From positions 124,001 to 188,000 of the forward strand of contig JAXGQB010000013.1 of assembly GCA_040766655.1 (NCBI GenBank): DNA of 64,000 nt, read 5' to 3'. The translations under genes and the position numbers were made by a program. Below the pieces are notes generated by a model, which saw only the letters and a program-made list of their open reading frames with translations, ran no database searches and had not been told where the DNA came from. Position 1 is the stretch's first letter; every line of letters starts with the position of its first letter. Shown in pieces: positions 36,701 through 45,223 of the stretch. Source of the stretch: JALOOB01 sp040766655. GTDB taxonomy: Bacteria > Chloroflexota > Anaerolineae > CG2-30-64-16.

Positions 36701-36777
36701 TGGAGGCCCACATGGGCGAGACGCTGGCCGCACTGGGGCTGCGCTTCATGCGGGTGCGCGCGCTGGCAACCAAATAG
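33766..36777 (+). CDS. PQQ-type beta-propeller protein with SPFH-like C-terminal module
   Basis: A 1003-residue soluble protein. A zinc ribbon (CPSC...CLAC, residues 8-24) is followed by a PQQ-like propeller (about 35-430) with blades such as 'LYAVDVATGKMRW'. A helical TPR-like part (about 430-550), an Ig-like sandwich (about 560-650), a short beta-rich stretch, a coiled coil (about 710-790) and a C-terminal SPFH-like module (about 815-1003) complete it. That last module shares 'PDELAIRIEASDLSG' with 'PDEFAVRVEPADLRG' of the protein at 19-2475. The protein therefore combines features of two separate block A genes. GAGG precedes the chosen ATG; the frame opens 18 codons earlier. Probable scaffold. 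Confidence 0.84.
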   Translation: MSHIPPFCPSCGAFFPAGQTCLACRGTRSRLRTPPRPGTALWTATLPGAPALRPALARVDGRTLLLLPWGSRVPGTGGVVALDIADGSIAWETPLDAPVEGGVAVAQEAGLAVIGLAPAWRSGGAGAIAALDLRTGKEDRWPARAQVGGMVEAAPVVDEARVYVGAGDGRLYCRDLRTGAEVWQQPVGGDRRRIPAPPALLIERGLARAIVVATYGTGRYQDAGLLMAFDASGRRLWPAAVALGGKARGAPVIAQQRVYVASFADDESLTGRLMAFDLRNGRPAWPEPFMVPARRGANGGLVAAPLVVGDTIYAGSQDHRLYAVDVATGKMRWPAEAAHGIVSAPAWAEGLVVFGARGGSGNDRVVRTGRVHAVDGVTGVPAWTYEISGHVLAAVLSHDGALFAASDTGAVAALAWHGGRYEWAAERLSERGHLGAAGDCWALAGHFSAKRADQELHYRHASGMWYEADAYERAAEMWSALGKREKRWLEDAADAWREAGLVQCSRAPDRAAVCLTRAAEIYHQLRLAEPLNQCTRALAACIDAPYVQARLLNPGSFVQWEASELTLCLENENRAVVKNGIRLGLGGGLKSYVNATLPEDLGAGASWHVPLKVTPIRPSSILEVEIEYDSGQAHLGTLRGLWQMSVDAVEQPRPIIFRDVGQVTIAGQTTEGVKINVEGDVGGIIARGPIAQVQVAGDVALMKGVDMAQKAEIMALSERLNATITAVNHLQAHDAGLDELRRALDGLAQQVTEQRLAYGGLRESLAGETQAAMEKVGAGLDELTGRLDALSQRQAEPDTHARRGKPVDPAAGSWARQPDELAIRIEASDLSGFLARGLVVEPGTCAFFMEDGSVPMGQVGPGAYALDTLLDRVPGMRGIRRVTGIVAVTGEVSLPLTLSGLRTADCATVTAQADLCFQLADALAFFVNFMQGRERVVRSDLVDYLRPEVRDAAGEWAGARPKAELSGALAHKDALAVAVEAHMGETLAALGLRFMRVRALATK

Positions 36778-36803
36778 GATCAGGTGATTCGCGAGAGGAC
36801 ATC

Positions 36804-36881
36804 ATGCAACTACATCGAAGCGGCGATCTGATTCTGCACGACCGGTACCGGGTTCTGGCGGGACTGGCGCGGAGGCGATGA
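36804..36881 (+). pseudogene. 25-codon remnant of a kinase N-terminus
   Basis: A short frame beginning MQLHRSGDLILHDRYRV matches the first residues of the kinase at 39318 (MQFQSGDLILNGKYRV), then runs into sequence that also precedes the gene at 41415 and stops. Its TGA overlaps the ATG of the next kinase (ATGA), so it could also act as a translated leader. It reads as the scar of a deletion or recombination between duplicated kinase genes. Confidence 0.6.
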
Positions 36882-39256
36882 TGGCTGAGGTATTTGCAGA
36901 GCGCTACGAGATCGTGCGGGAGGTGGGGCACGGCGGGTTCGGTACGGTCTACCTGGCGCACGATGTGCGGCTGGGCGGCCGGCCGGTGGCGTTGAAGGTG
37001 CTGCATCCGGCATTGTCGGCCGACCCCGGGGTGGTGCGGCTTTTCCAGGAGGAAGCCGGAGTGCTGGCCTCGCTGATCGACGAGCACATCGTGCCGGTGC
37101 ACGACGCCGGGGTGTGGGAGAACCGGCGCTACATCGCGATGCAGTTTCTGGAGGGCCGGTCGCTGGCAGAGGTGGTGGAGGCGGAGGGTGCGCAGCCGGC
37201 AGCGCGCGTGCGTGACTGGTTGTGGCAGGCCGCGGCGGCCCTGGCGCATGCCCACGAGCAGGGCGTGCTCCATCGCGACGTTAAATCGGGCAACCTGATG
37301 CTGAACCGGGGCGGCGATCGGCTGTACATGACGGACTTCGGCCTGGCGCAGGCGGTGCAGGCCAGTGGTGGCAGCAGCCAGATGTTGACAGAGACGCTGA
37401 CTGGCACGGCGGCGTACCGCGCGCCGGAGGTGCCGAAGGACGGCCACACCGTGCGGAGCGACCTGTACAGCCTGGGCGTGGTCGGCTACGAGCTGCTGAC
37501 GGGGCGGCTGCCGTTTGTGGCGGGCGATCCGCTGTCGATGTTGCTGCTGCATGCGACGGAGCCGGTGCCGCCGCTGCCGGCAAGCGTGCCGCAGGACCTG
37601 GCGGCCCTGGTAATGGGCCTGCTGGCGAAGGATCCTGCGGCGCGGCCGGGCAGCGCAGGGGGGCTGCTGCCTGTGTTGGCCGGGATGACGTTGCGCACCG
37701 GGGCGCCGGTCCCGGCGCCGGTCGAGCCTGCTGCGGCTGGGACGCAAGGGATTGGACGCAAACCGGCAGCCGAAGTGGCGCCGGCCTACGGGGGTGAGGG
37801 GGAGGCGGAGCGGCGGCTCGAATCGGACGTCGTTCGCAAACCGGAGACCGGAGGCAAACCCGCAGGCCCTGGGCCCCGACTGCGCTGGCTTCCAGTCACC
37901 ATCCTGGCCGTGCTGGCCGTGCTGGCCTTCGTGATCTGGGCGTTGACACGCCAGCCCCAGCCGCCACCCGTGGCGGAGGCGACCGCAACGCACACGGCCA
38001 CGCTGACACAGGCGCCGGCACAGGAGCTTGCCACGGTTGTTCCGGTCGCCACCCAGGCGTCCAGCGAGACGCCAGCGATCACGCCGTCGCAGCCAACAGC
38101 TACGGCGACCCTGACTCCGGCCAGCACGCCGACACCCAGTGCGACGCCGGCTCCGCCGCCCAGCTTCACGGTGGCCAGTGCGAACATCAACGTGCGTTCC
38201 GGGCCGGGGACGGTATACCCGGTGATCGGTGCTCTTCTGGCGGGCCAGGGTGGCGTCATAACGGGACGCAACGCGGCGGGAGATTGGTGGCAATTCGACT
38301 ACGGCGGCCGGACGGGTTGGGTGAGCAGCACGGTGGTGCGCGCGGGCGCGGATGCGCTCGTTGCGGCGGTCATACCCGCGCCGCCCACGCCGACTGCGAC
38401 CCCGACCCCCGCGTTGCGCGTGGGCTCGACGTGGACATCGCCGGTGGACGGGATGGTGCAGGTGTACGTGCCGGCAGGTGCGTTTCTGATGGGATCGGCT
38501 GACAGCGACGCCGCGGCCGAGGTCGATGAGAAGCCGCAGCACACGGTGACGCTGGCTGCGTACTGGATCGACCGCACGGAGGTGACGAACGACATGTTCG
38601 CCCGGTTTGTGTCGGCGTCGGGCTATCAGACGGACGCAGAGAAGGCCGGGAAGGCCTGGGTGTTCAGTCTGAACAGCAAGATGTGGGAGGACGCGGCCGC
38701 GGCCGATTGGCGGCATCCGCGGGGGCCGGGCAGCGACCTGGCAGGGCTTGACCGCCATCCGGTTGTGCAGGTGAGTTGGAACGATGCAGCGGCGTATTGT
38801 GCGTGGGCAGGGCGGCGGTTGCCGAGCGAGGCGGAGTGGGAGAAGGCAGCGCGAGGGACAGACGGACAGGTCTTTCCATGGGGAAACCAGGGCATTGCCG
38901 GCGATCTGCTGAATTCCGCTGATGGAAACCTGGAAGTGGTCTGGGCAACCAAGGATGTCGATGATGGGTACCAGCTCACAGCGCCCGTAGGCAGCTACCC
39001 GAAGGGTGCGAGTCCGTATGGAGCGCTGGACATGGTAGGGAACGTGTGGGAGTGGGCGGCGGATTGGTACGATGGAGGTTACTACGCTAGTTCGCCCACA
39101 GCTAATCCTAAGGGGCCGGATGCCGCACAGGCCCGCGTCGTGCGGGGTGGCTCGTGGGGCGATAATCCGAGAGATGTGCGTGTCGCCATACGGGCCGGGA
39201 ACGCCCCGGATCATAGGACTGTCCATATTGGTTTTCGTTGTGCCCGCTCGGAGTGA
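36878..39256 (+). CDS. Membrane Ser/Thr kinase with SH3b and FGE-like outer domains
   Basis: A 792-residue protein. The kinase domain (about 5-270) has HRDVKSGN and TDFGLA. One membrane helix (about 337-355) and a Thr/Pro/Ala linker are followed by an SH3b domain (about 428-488, 'INVRSGPGTVYPVIG') and a C-terminal FGE-like domain (about 515-790) ending in 'GFRCARSE'. FGE catalytic cysteines are missing. The kinase half is nearly identical, at the DNA level too, to that of the gene at 41415, while the outer parts differ. The ATG is overlapped by the stop of a 25-codon remnant. An envelope-sensing kinase is inferred. Confidence 0.9.
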   Translation: MMAEVFAERYEIVREVGHGGFGTVYLAHDVRLGGRPVALKVLHPALSADPGVVRLFQEEAGVLASLIDEHIVPVHDAGVWENRRYIAMQFLEGRSLAEVVEAEGAQPAARVRDWLWQAAAALAHAHEQGVLHRDVKSGNLMLNRGGDRLYMTDFGLAQAVQASGGSSQMLTETLTGTAAYRAPEVPKDGHTVRSDLYSLGVVGYELLTGRLPFVAGDPLSMLLLHATEPVPPLPASVPQDLAALVMGLLAKDPAARPGSAGGLLPVLAGMTLRTGAPVPAPVEPAAAGTQGIGRKPAAEVAPAYGGEGEAERRLESDVVRKPETGGKPAGPGPRLRWLPVTILAVLAVLAFVIWALTRQPQPPPVAEATATHTATLTQAPAQELATVVPVATQASSETPAITPSQPTATATLTPASTPTPSATPAPPPSFTVASANINVRSGPGTVYPVIGALLAGQGGVITGRNAAGDWWQFDYGGRTGWVSSTVVRAGADALVAAVIPAPPTPTATPTPALRVGSTWTSPVDGMVQVYVPAGAFLMGSADSDAAAEVDEKPQHTVTLAAYWIDRTEVTNDMFARFVSASGYQTDAEKAGKAWVFSLNSKMWEDAAAADWRHPRGPGSDLAGLDRHPVVQVSWNDAAAYCAWAGRRLPSEAEWEKAARGTDGQVFPWGNQGIAGDLLNSADGNLEVVWATKDVDDGYQLTAPVGSYPKGASPYGALDMVGNVWEWAADWYDGGYYASSPTANPKGPDAAQARVVRGGSWGDNPRDVRVAIRAGNAPDHRTVHIGFRCARSE

Positions 39257-39317
39257 TGTCGGTCTGTGGGTTGCCAGGTTTCTAAGGCGGGCGCCTAACG
39301 GCGTTTGAGTGAGAACG

Positions 39318-41309
39318 ATGCAATTCCAATCTGGCGATCTGATCCTGAACGGCAAGTACCGCGTCGAGCGGCTGCTGGGCCGCGGCGCGTTCGGTGAGGT
39401 GTACCTGGTCACCCACCTGGCGCTGCAGGTCCGGCGCGCGCTCAAGGTGCTGCGCCGTGATGCGGCGGGGGTGGGGAGCACCGCGTACTCGAACTACCGC
39501 GGCCGGTTTGCGCTGGAGGCGCAACTCGGCGCACGGCTGAACGCGGAGACGTCCCAGCCGCACCTGGTCCAGGTTTATGATTTTGTCGATGTGGACGGGC
39601 TGCTCGCGCTGGAGATGGAGTATGCGCCGGGCGGGAGCCTGGCCGCACGGCTGGCGCGGAACCGGGAAGCCGGAGAGACCATGGCGGTGGACACAGCCGT
39701 GCGGACCGCGCTGGATGTGGCCAGGGGATTGGCCGCGCTGCACCGGCTGGACATCCTGCACAGGGACGTGAAGCCGAGCAATATCCTGTTTGATGCAGGG
39801 GGCTGCGCCAAGTTGGGCGATCTCGGGCTGGCGCAGGCGCCGGACGACCTGACACAGCGAGAACTGTTGGGGAGCCAGGCCCGTGCACAGCCGGGCACCC
39901 CAGATTACATGAGCCCGGAGCAGTCTGCAAATGCGGCGCGGCTGGCGCCGCCCTCGGACGTGTACAGCCTCGGGCTGGTGCTGTTCGAGATGTTGACCGG
40001 CAGGCTGTACGGCAACATGCGGCCGGGGACACGCGTCCGATCGCTACGGGAGGATGTTCAGGACTGGCTGGATGACCTGGTTGCGCGCATGCTGGCCGAT
40101 GAGCCCCGTGACCGGACATGGGACGGTGCGGAGGTGGCCGAGGCGTTGGCGGAGGGACTGCGGAGAGAGTCGGAGCAGCGGCTGGCCGCTGAAGCCGCGG
40201 AGCGAAACCGCCTTGCGCAGGCGGCGACGCGCGAAGCTGAGGCGAAAGCCAGTGCGGAGGAGGCGGAACGGGTGCGGCGGGCCGAGGCTGAACGGCAGCG
40301 CCAGGCGCAGGAAGCTGCAGCTGCCCGGCAGGACCGGGCAGAGCAGCGGCGCGTGGCTGCAGCGGCGCGGCTCCAGTGTCTGCGGCAACGGCTGCCATGG
40401 CTCGCGGGCGGGGCTGCTGCAGTGATCCTGGTTGCGGCCCTGGTGGTGTTGCAGCCCTGGGATCCTGTTATCTGGCCTTCGCCGTTGATACGGCCGTCGA
40501 CGGTGACCCCGACGACTACGCCCCGGCCGCCCACCGCGACGCCATCGTCCAGCCCGACCCTGGAAATTGGCTCGACGTGGATTTCGTCGGTGGATGGCAT
40601 GGTGCAGGTGTACGTGCCAGCAGGCGACTTTCTGATGGGGTCATCAGATGGCGATCCTGAGGCGCAAGCCGACGAGAAACCGCAACGCGCCGTCCATCTG
40701 GATGCTTACTGGATCGATCAGACTGAGGTGACCAAGGCTCAATATCAGCAGTGCGTGGACGCGGGCAAGTGCGAAGCACCCCGCTGCACTGGGACGGGCC
40801 AGAGGAATCACCCGGTAGTGTGCGTCTCCTGGTATGATGCGACCGACTACTGTGCTTGGGCGGGCCGGCGGCTGCCGAGTGAGGCGGAGTGGGAGAAGGC
40901 GGCGCGGGGTACAGATGGTCGGATCTACCCGTGGGGGAACCCGGAGGTAGCGGGGAATCTGCTGAGCTACTGTGACAGCAACTGCAGTTACGGTTGGCTG
41001 GACAGCACTGTGGATGATGGCTATGTGGAGACCGCCTCGGTGGGGAGCTACCCCAAGGGAGCCAGCCCGTACGGAGCGATGGATCTGGCAGGGAACGCAT
41101 TGGAGTGGGTGGCGGATTGGTATGAAGAGACATACTACGAAAGTCTGCCGGTGCAGAATCCGCTGGGGCCCGAAACAGGGCAGCTTCGCATCTTGCGGGG
41201 TGGCTCGTGGAACGATTATCTGAGGAACGCGCGTTGCGCTTGCAGGGACGGGTCCTTTCCAGTGTACCGATTCAACTACATCGGTTTTCGTTGCGCCCGC
41301 TCGGGGTAA
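39318..41309 (+). CDS. Membrane Ser/Thr kinase with coiled coil and outer FGE-like domain
   Basis: A 663-residue protein. The kinase domain (about 5-265) has HRDVKPSN and DLG in place of DFG. A charged coiled coil (about 275-355) with many Glu/Arg/Ala residues precedes a membrane helix (about 358-378), a Pro/Thr linker and an FGE-like domain (about 418-660). That domain contains a Cys-rich insert ('CVDAGKCEAPRC', 'YCDSNCSYG') that may form disulfides outside the cell. The ATG at 39318 is preferred over an in-frame GTG at 39309 because the paralogous N-termini begin MQ..SGDLIL. It follows the previous gene by 61 nt. Confidence 0.88.
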   Translation: MQFQSGDLILNGKYRVERLLGRGAFGEVYLVTHLALQVRRALKVLRRDAAGVGSTAYSNYRGRFALEAQLGARLNAETSQPHLVQVYDFVDVDGLLALEMEYAPGGSLAARLARNREAGETMAVDTAVRTALDVARGLAALHRLDILHRDVKPSNILFDAGGCAKLGDLGLAQAPDDLTQRELLGSQARAQPGTPDYMSPEQSANAARLAPPSDVYSLGLVLFEMLTGRLYGNMRPGTRVRSLREDVQDWLDDLVARMLADEPRDRTWDGAEVAEALAEGLRRESEQRLAAEAAERNRLAQAATREAEAKASAEEAERVRRAEAERQRQAQEAAAARQDRAEQRRVAAAARLQCLRQRLPWLAGGAAAVILVAALVVLQPWDPVIWPSPLIRPSTVTPTTTPRPPTATPSSSPTLEIGSTWISSVDGMVQVYVPAGDFLMGSSDGDPEAQADEKPQRAVHLDAYWIDQTEVTKAQYQQCVDAGKCEAPRCTGTGQRNHPVVCVSWYDATDYCAWAGRRLPSEAEWEKAARGTDGRIYPWGNPEVAGNLLSYCDSNCSYGWLDSTVDDGYVETASVGSYPKGASPYGAMDLAGNALEWVADWYEETYYESLPVQNPLGPETGQLRILRGGSWNDYLRNARCACRDGSFPVYRFNYIGFRCARSG

Positions 41310-41414
41310 TGCTCGGGGGTAAAGTGCCAGGCGCCTGGGGGCGGATGAGTCTCAAGGTGGCGCAGGTCAAACGAAACGGCGTCGCCGGGTTCTGGCGGGA
41401 CTGGCGCGGAGGCG

Positions 41415-43313
41415 ATGATGGCTGAGGTATTTGCAGAGCGCTACGAGATCGTGCGAGAGGTGGGGCACGGCGGGTTCGGCTCGGTCTACCTGGCGCACGA
41501 TATGCGGCTGCGCGGCCGGCCGGTGGCGCTGAAGGTGCTGCATCCGGCATTGTCGGCGGACCCCGGGGTGGTGCGACTCTTCCAGGAGGAAGCCGGGGTG
41601 CTGGCCTCCTTGATCCACGAGCACATCGTGCCGGTGTACGACGCCGGGGTGTGGGAGAACCGGCGCTACATCGCGATGCAGTTCCTGGAGGGCCGGTCGC
41701 TGGCAGATGTGGTGAAAGACGAGGGTGCGCAGCCGGCAGCGCGCGTGCGTGACTGGTTGTGGCAGGCCGCCGCGGCCTTGGCGCATGCCCACGAGCAGGG
41801 CGTGCTCCATCGCGACGTCAAATCGGGCAACCTGATGCTGAACCGGGGCGGCGATCGGCTGTACATGACGGACTTCGGCCTGGCGCAGGCGGTACAGGCC
41901 AGCGGTGGCAGCAGCGTCACTCTGACGGGAACCCTCACCGGCACCGCCGCCTACCGGGCGCCCGAGGTCGCGAAGACCGGCCACTCGGTGGCCAGCGATC
42001 TTTACGGTCTGGGTGTCGTCGCTTACGAGTTGCTGGCCGGCCGCCTGCCATTCGTGGCGGATGATCCGCTGTCGATGTTGCTGCTGCATGCGACGGAGCC
42101 GGTGCCGCCGCTGCCGGCAAGCGTGCCGCAGCACCTGGCGGCCCTGATAATGGGCCTGCTGGCGAAAGATCCTGCGGCGCGGCCGGGCAGCGCAGCGGGG
42201 CTGCTGCCTGTGTTGGCCGGGATGACGTTGCGCGCCGGGGCGCCGGGACCGGCGCCGGTCGAGCCTGCTGCGGCTGAGACGGAGGGGATTGGACGCGAAC
42301 GGGCAGCGGAAGTGGCGCCGGCCCACGGGGATGAGGGGGAGGCAGAGCGGCGGCCCGAATCGGACGTCGTTCGCATACCGGAGACCGGAGGCAAACCCGC
42401 GGGCCCCGGGCCTCGACTGCGCTGGCTTCCAGTCGCCTTCCTGGCCTTTCTGGCCGTGCTGGCCTTCGTGATCTGGGAACTAACACGCCAGTCTCAACCG
42501 CCGCCAGCACCGATTGTTGCACCGTTGTCTCTGCCCAGCGCGACCCCATCGCCCAGCCCGACCCAAGGGATAGGTTCGACGTGGACCTCGCCGGTGGATG
42601 GGATGGTGCAGGTGTACGTGCCTGCCGGGGAGTTCCTGATGGGGTCGGCGGACAGTGATGGCGATGCCGCAGGTGATGAGAAGCCGCAGCACATGGTGAC
42701 GCTGGCTGCGTACTGGATCGACCGGACGGAGGTGACCGCCGCCCAATATGCGCAGTGTGTCGCGGCGGGACGGTGCGCCGCGCCCAGTTGTCAGGGAGAT
42801 GGCGACGAGCACCCCGTGGCGTGCGTGACATGGCAGGATGCGGCGGACTATTGTGGGTGGGCTGACCGTCGGCTGCCCACGGAGGCGGAGTGGGAGAAGG
42901 CAGCGCGCGGGACGGATGGGCGAGTCTACCCGTGGGGTAATCAAGGAGTGGCGGGGGATCTGCTCAATTACTGCGACAGCAGCTGCGTTTACAGCAATTT
43001 GAGGGACGAGGCGGTGAATGACGGCCATTTCGGGACAGCGCCAGTGGGGAGTTATTCGAAGGGGGCCAGCCCCTATGGCGCGTTGGACATGGCGGGCAAC
43101 GTGGAGGAGTGGGTAGCGGACTGGTACGACGAGCGCTCCTACGCCGGCTCGCCTGGACAGAATCCTCAGGGGCCTGATTCAGGGCAGTTCCGCGTTTTAC
43201 GTGGTGGCTCGATGGAAGACCCTCACTGGCTAGCTCGCGCCGTTCGTCGGCACTGGGAACTGCCTGCGACCTGGAGATTCTGGATTGGCTTCCGCTGCGC
43301 CCGGCCGGAGTGA
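41415..43313 (+). CDS. Membrane Ser/Thr kinase with outer FGE-like domain (duplicate)
   Basis: A 632-residue protein whose first 350 residues are almost the same as those of the kinase at 36878: MMAEVFAERYEIVREVGHGG, HRDVKSGN, TDFGLA, and the same membrane helix near 337-355. It lacks the SH3b domain; a short Pro/Ser linker joins directly to an FGE-like domain (about 386-630) with Cys-containing inserts ('CVAAGRCAAPSC', 'YCDSSCVYS') more like those of the gene at 39318. The gene thus looks like a recombinant of its two neighbours. The 28 nt before its ATG also match those before 36878. Confidence 0.9.
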   Translation: MMAEVFAERYEIVREVGHGGFGSVYLAHDMRLRGRPVALKVLHPALSADPGVVRLFQEEAGVLASLIHEHIVPVYDAGVWENRRYIAMQFLEGRSLADVVKDEGAQPAARVRDWLWQAAAALAHAHEQGVLHRDVKSGNLMLNRGGDRLYMTDFGLAQAVQASGGSSVTLTGTLTGTAAYRAPEVAKTGHSVASDLYGLGVVAYELLAGRLPFVADDPLSMLLLHATEPVPPLPASVPQHLAALIMGLLAKDPAARPGSAAGLLPVLAGMTLRAGAPGPAPVEPAAAETEGIGRERAAEVAPAHGDEGEAERRPESDVVRIPETGGKPAGPGPRLRWLPVAFLAFLAVLAFVIWELTRQSQPPPAPIVAPLSLPSATPSPSPTQGIGSTWTSPVDGMVQVYVPAGEFLMGSADSDGDAAGDEKPQHMVTLAAYWIDRTEVTAAQYAQCVAAGRCAAPSCQGDGDEHPVACVTWQDAADYCGWADRRLPTEAEWEKAARGTDGRVYPWGNQGVAGDLLNYCDSSCVYSNLRDEAVNDGHFGTAPVGSYSKGASPYGALDMAGNVEEWVADWYDERSYAGSPGQNPQGPDSGQFRVLRGGSMEDPHWLARAVRRHWELPATWRFWIGFRCARPE

Positions 43314-43372
43314 TACTGGATCGCTGGTTTCTGGGTTGTCGGGTTGAAGGTACATCTGAAGGGGAATGAGCG

Positions 43373-45175
43373 ATGGTCCAACCCGGTGAGCTCGTCCTGA
43401 ACGGCAAGTACCGCGTCGAGCGGCTGCTCGACCGCGGCGCGTTTGGCGAGGTGTACCTGGTCACGCACCTGGCGCTGAACGCGTCGCGCGCCATGAAAGT
43501 GCTGCGTCGTGACACGCCCGGCGTCGGCAGCACGCAGTTCACCGAATACCGCGACCGCTTCCAGCTGGAGGCGCAACTCGGGGCGCAGCTCGACCACCCG
43601 CACGTGGTCAAGGTGTACGACTTCGAGGAGGCGGACGGCGAACTGTGCCTGGTGATGCAGTATTGCGCAGGCGGCAGCCTGAAAGACCGGCTGGAACAAC
43701 AGGGCCCGCTGCCGATTGCTGATGCGGTAAGGCTGGGGCTTGACCTGTGCGACGGCCTGACGGCACTTCACGAGCAGTTGGGGGCAATCCATCGGGATCT
43801 GAAGCCATCCAATGTCCTGTTGGACGCGGACGGACGGGCCAGGATCGGCGACCTGGGCCTGGCGCAGTCGGCGGGCAGCGATAGGGGACGCACTTTGCTG
43901 GGCAGCGGAGCAGGCCCGCAGCCGGGCACCCCCGCCTACATGTCGCCGGAGCAGGAGACGACGCATGGTTACCTGCTGCCCACATCCGACATCTACGCAC
44001 TGGGCTGCGTACTATTCGAAGCGTTGACCGGCAAGGTTTATAAATCGGTGTACGGCGCGGATCTGCGCGATCTGCGGCCGGATGCTCCGGCGTGGCTCGC
44101 GGCCGTGGTGGCGCGGGCGCTGCGCGAGGCGCCGGGCCGGCAGGCGGCGGACGAGGCCGATCCGCTCAAACGCTATCGTCGCGCCGGGCAGATGCGCGCA
44201 GATCTGGCCGCAGGCGCGCACGCAAAGGGGTTCACGCTCAGGGCGGTGCTGCGGCGGGCGCTGCCGTGGGCTGCCATGTTTGCCGCATTGGGGCTCATCC
44301 TGGCTGTCTGGCATCCCTGGCGCAATGGCCAGGCGCCGGCGCCCATACCGACGGCAGCTTTCTCCCGGGCCCCGGTCGTGACAGGCGCTGAGATCACGCA
44401 ACCTGCCGCCACGCCGGATGTGACCCCCACCGCGGGCCCGGTTCCCGTCGAAAAGCCTGCAAGCGTCAGCCCGGCGACGATGATGCCCGAGCGTACTTCA
44501 ACTGCACCGCCCCCACAACCCACACCCATTCCGGCTTCGCCGATACCTGTGACTGCGCCGCCGCCCCTGACGAAACCCTCGACCTTGTACGTCGAATATC
44601 TCATCGACGCATCCAGCGGGATGATGCAGCCCTGGACGCAGAACACCGAGCCCAGACTGGCGTCCATCCAGCGCGTGCTGCCGACGCTCTGGCAGAGCGA
44701 TGCCGTCGCGATGCATACCGGCCTGCGGGCCTATGGACACCATCGCTCAAGCACAGACCCCAAGACCTGTGATGATGTGGAGCTCTTGCGGCCCGTTCGC
44801 CAATGGGCGCCCAACGATCTGATTGCTTCCCTGTTCACCCTCCGGGCGCAGGGGCTGGACAGCTCGACGACGGCGCTGCGCGATGCCTTCGGAGATTTTC
44901 AATACCAACCGGACCGCCTCAACGCGGTGATCTTTTTGACCGAAGGCGGAGACACGTGCGGCGGCGACCCCCTCAGCATCATCGAGGCGCAGAAGGAGAT
45001 CGGCGTCGTGCTCCCGACATTCGTTGTGGCCCTGGAGCCAGAAGCCTCAGATCGCAGCGGGTTACAGAACATCGCCACCCAAAGTGGCGGACAGTACTTC
45101 GAGGTCTTCAATCCCAGCGAGTTGTATGAGACATTGAACGCGATCATCGAAGCGCTCGTCAAGGCCGCTCCCTGA
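43373..45175 (+). CDS. Membrane Ser/Thr kinase with outer vWA domain
   Basis: A 600-residue protein. The kinase domain (about 5-265) has HRDLKPSN, DLG and PGTPAYMSPEQ. A membrane helix (about 300-318) and Pro/Thr-rich linker lead to a vWA domain (about 403-598). Its metal site reads DASSGM, one residue short of the usual DxSxS, so metal binding may be weakened. Later vWA features include 'FLTEGGDTCGGDPLSII', whose Cys residues recur in the vWA lipoproteins downstream. It is the link between the FGE-type kinases and the three vWA lipoproteins. AGGGG lies ahead of the ATG. Confidence 0.88.
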   Translation: MVQPGELVLNGKYRVERLLDRGAFGEVYLVTHLALNASRAMKVLRRDTPGVGSTQFTEYRDRFQLEAQLGAQLDHPHVVKVYDFEEADGELCLVMQYCAGGSLKDRLEQQGPLPIADAVRLGLDLCDGLTALHEQLGAIHRDLKPSNVLLDADGRARIGDLGLAQSAGSDRGRTLLGSGAGPQPGTPAYMSPEQETTHGYLLPTSDIYALGCVLFEALTGKVYKSVYGADLRDLRPDAPAWLAAVVARALREAPGRQAADEADPLKRYRRAGQMRADLAAGAHAKGFTLRAVLRRALPWAAMFAALGLILAVWHPWRNGQAPAPIPTAAFSRAPVVTGAEITQPAATPDVTPTAGPVPVEKPASVSPATMMPERTSTAPPPQPTPIPASPIPVTAPPPLTKPSTLYVEYLIDASSGMMQPWTQNTEPRLASIQRVLPTLWQSDAVAMHTGLRAYGHHRSSTDPKTCDDVELLRPVRQWAPNDLIASLFTLRAQGLDSSTTALRDAFGDFQYQPDRLNAVIFLTEGGDTCGGDPLSIIEAQKEIGVVLPTFVVALEPEASDRSGLQNIATQSGGQYFEVFNPSELYETLNAIIEALVKAAP

Positions 45176-45223
45176 ACGTGCCAATCACCCCGTGCCGTTC
45201 TGAGCATGCCTGAGGAGGCAAAC

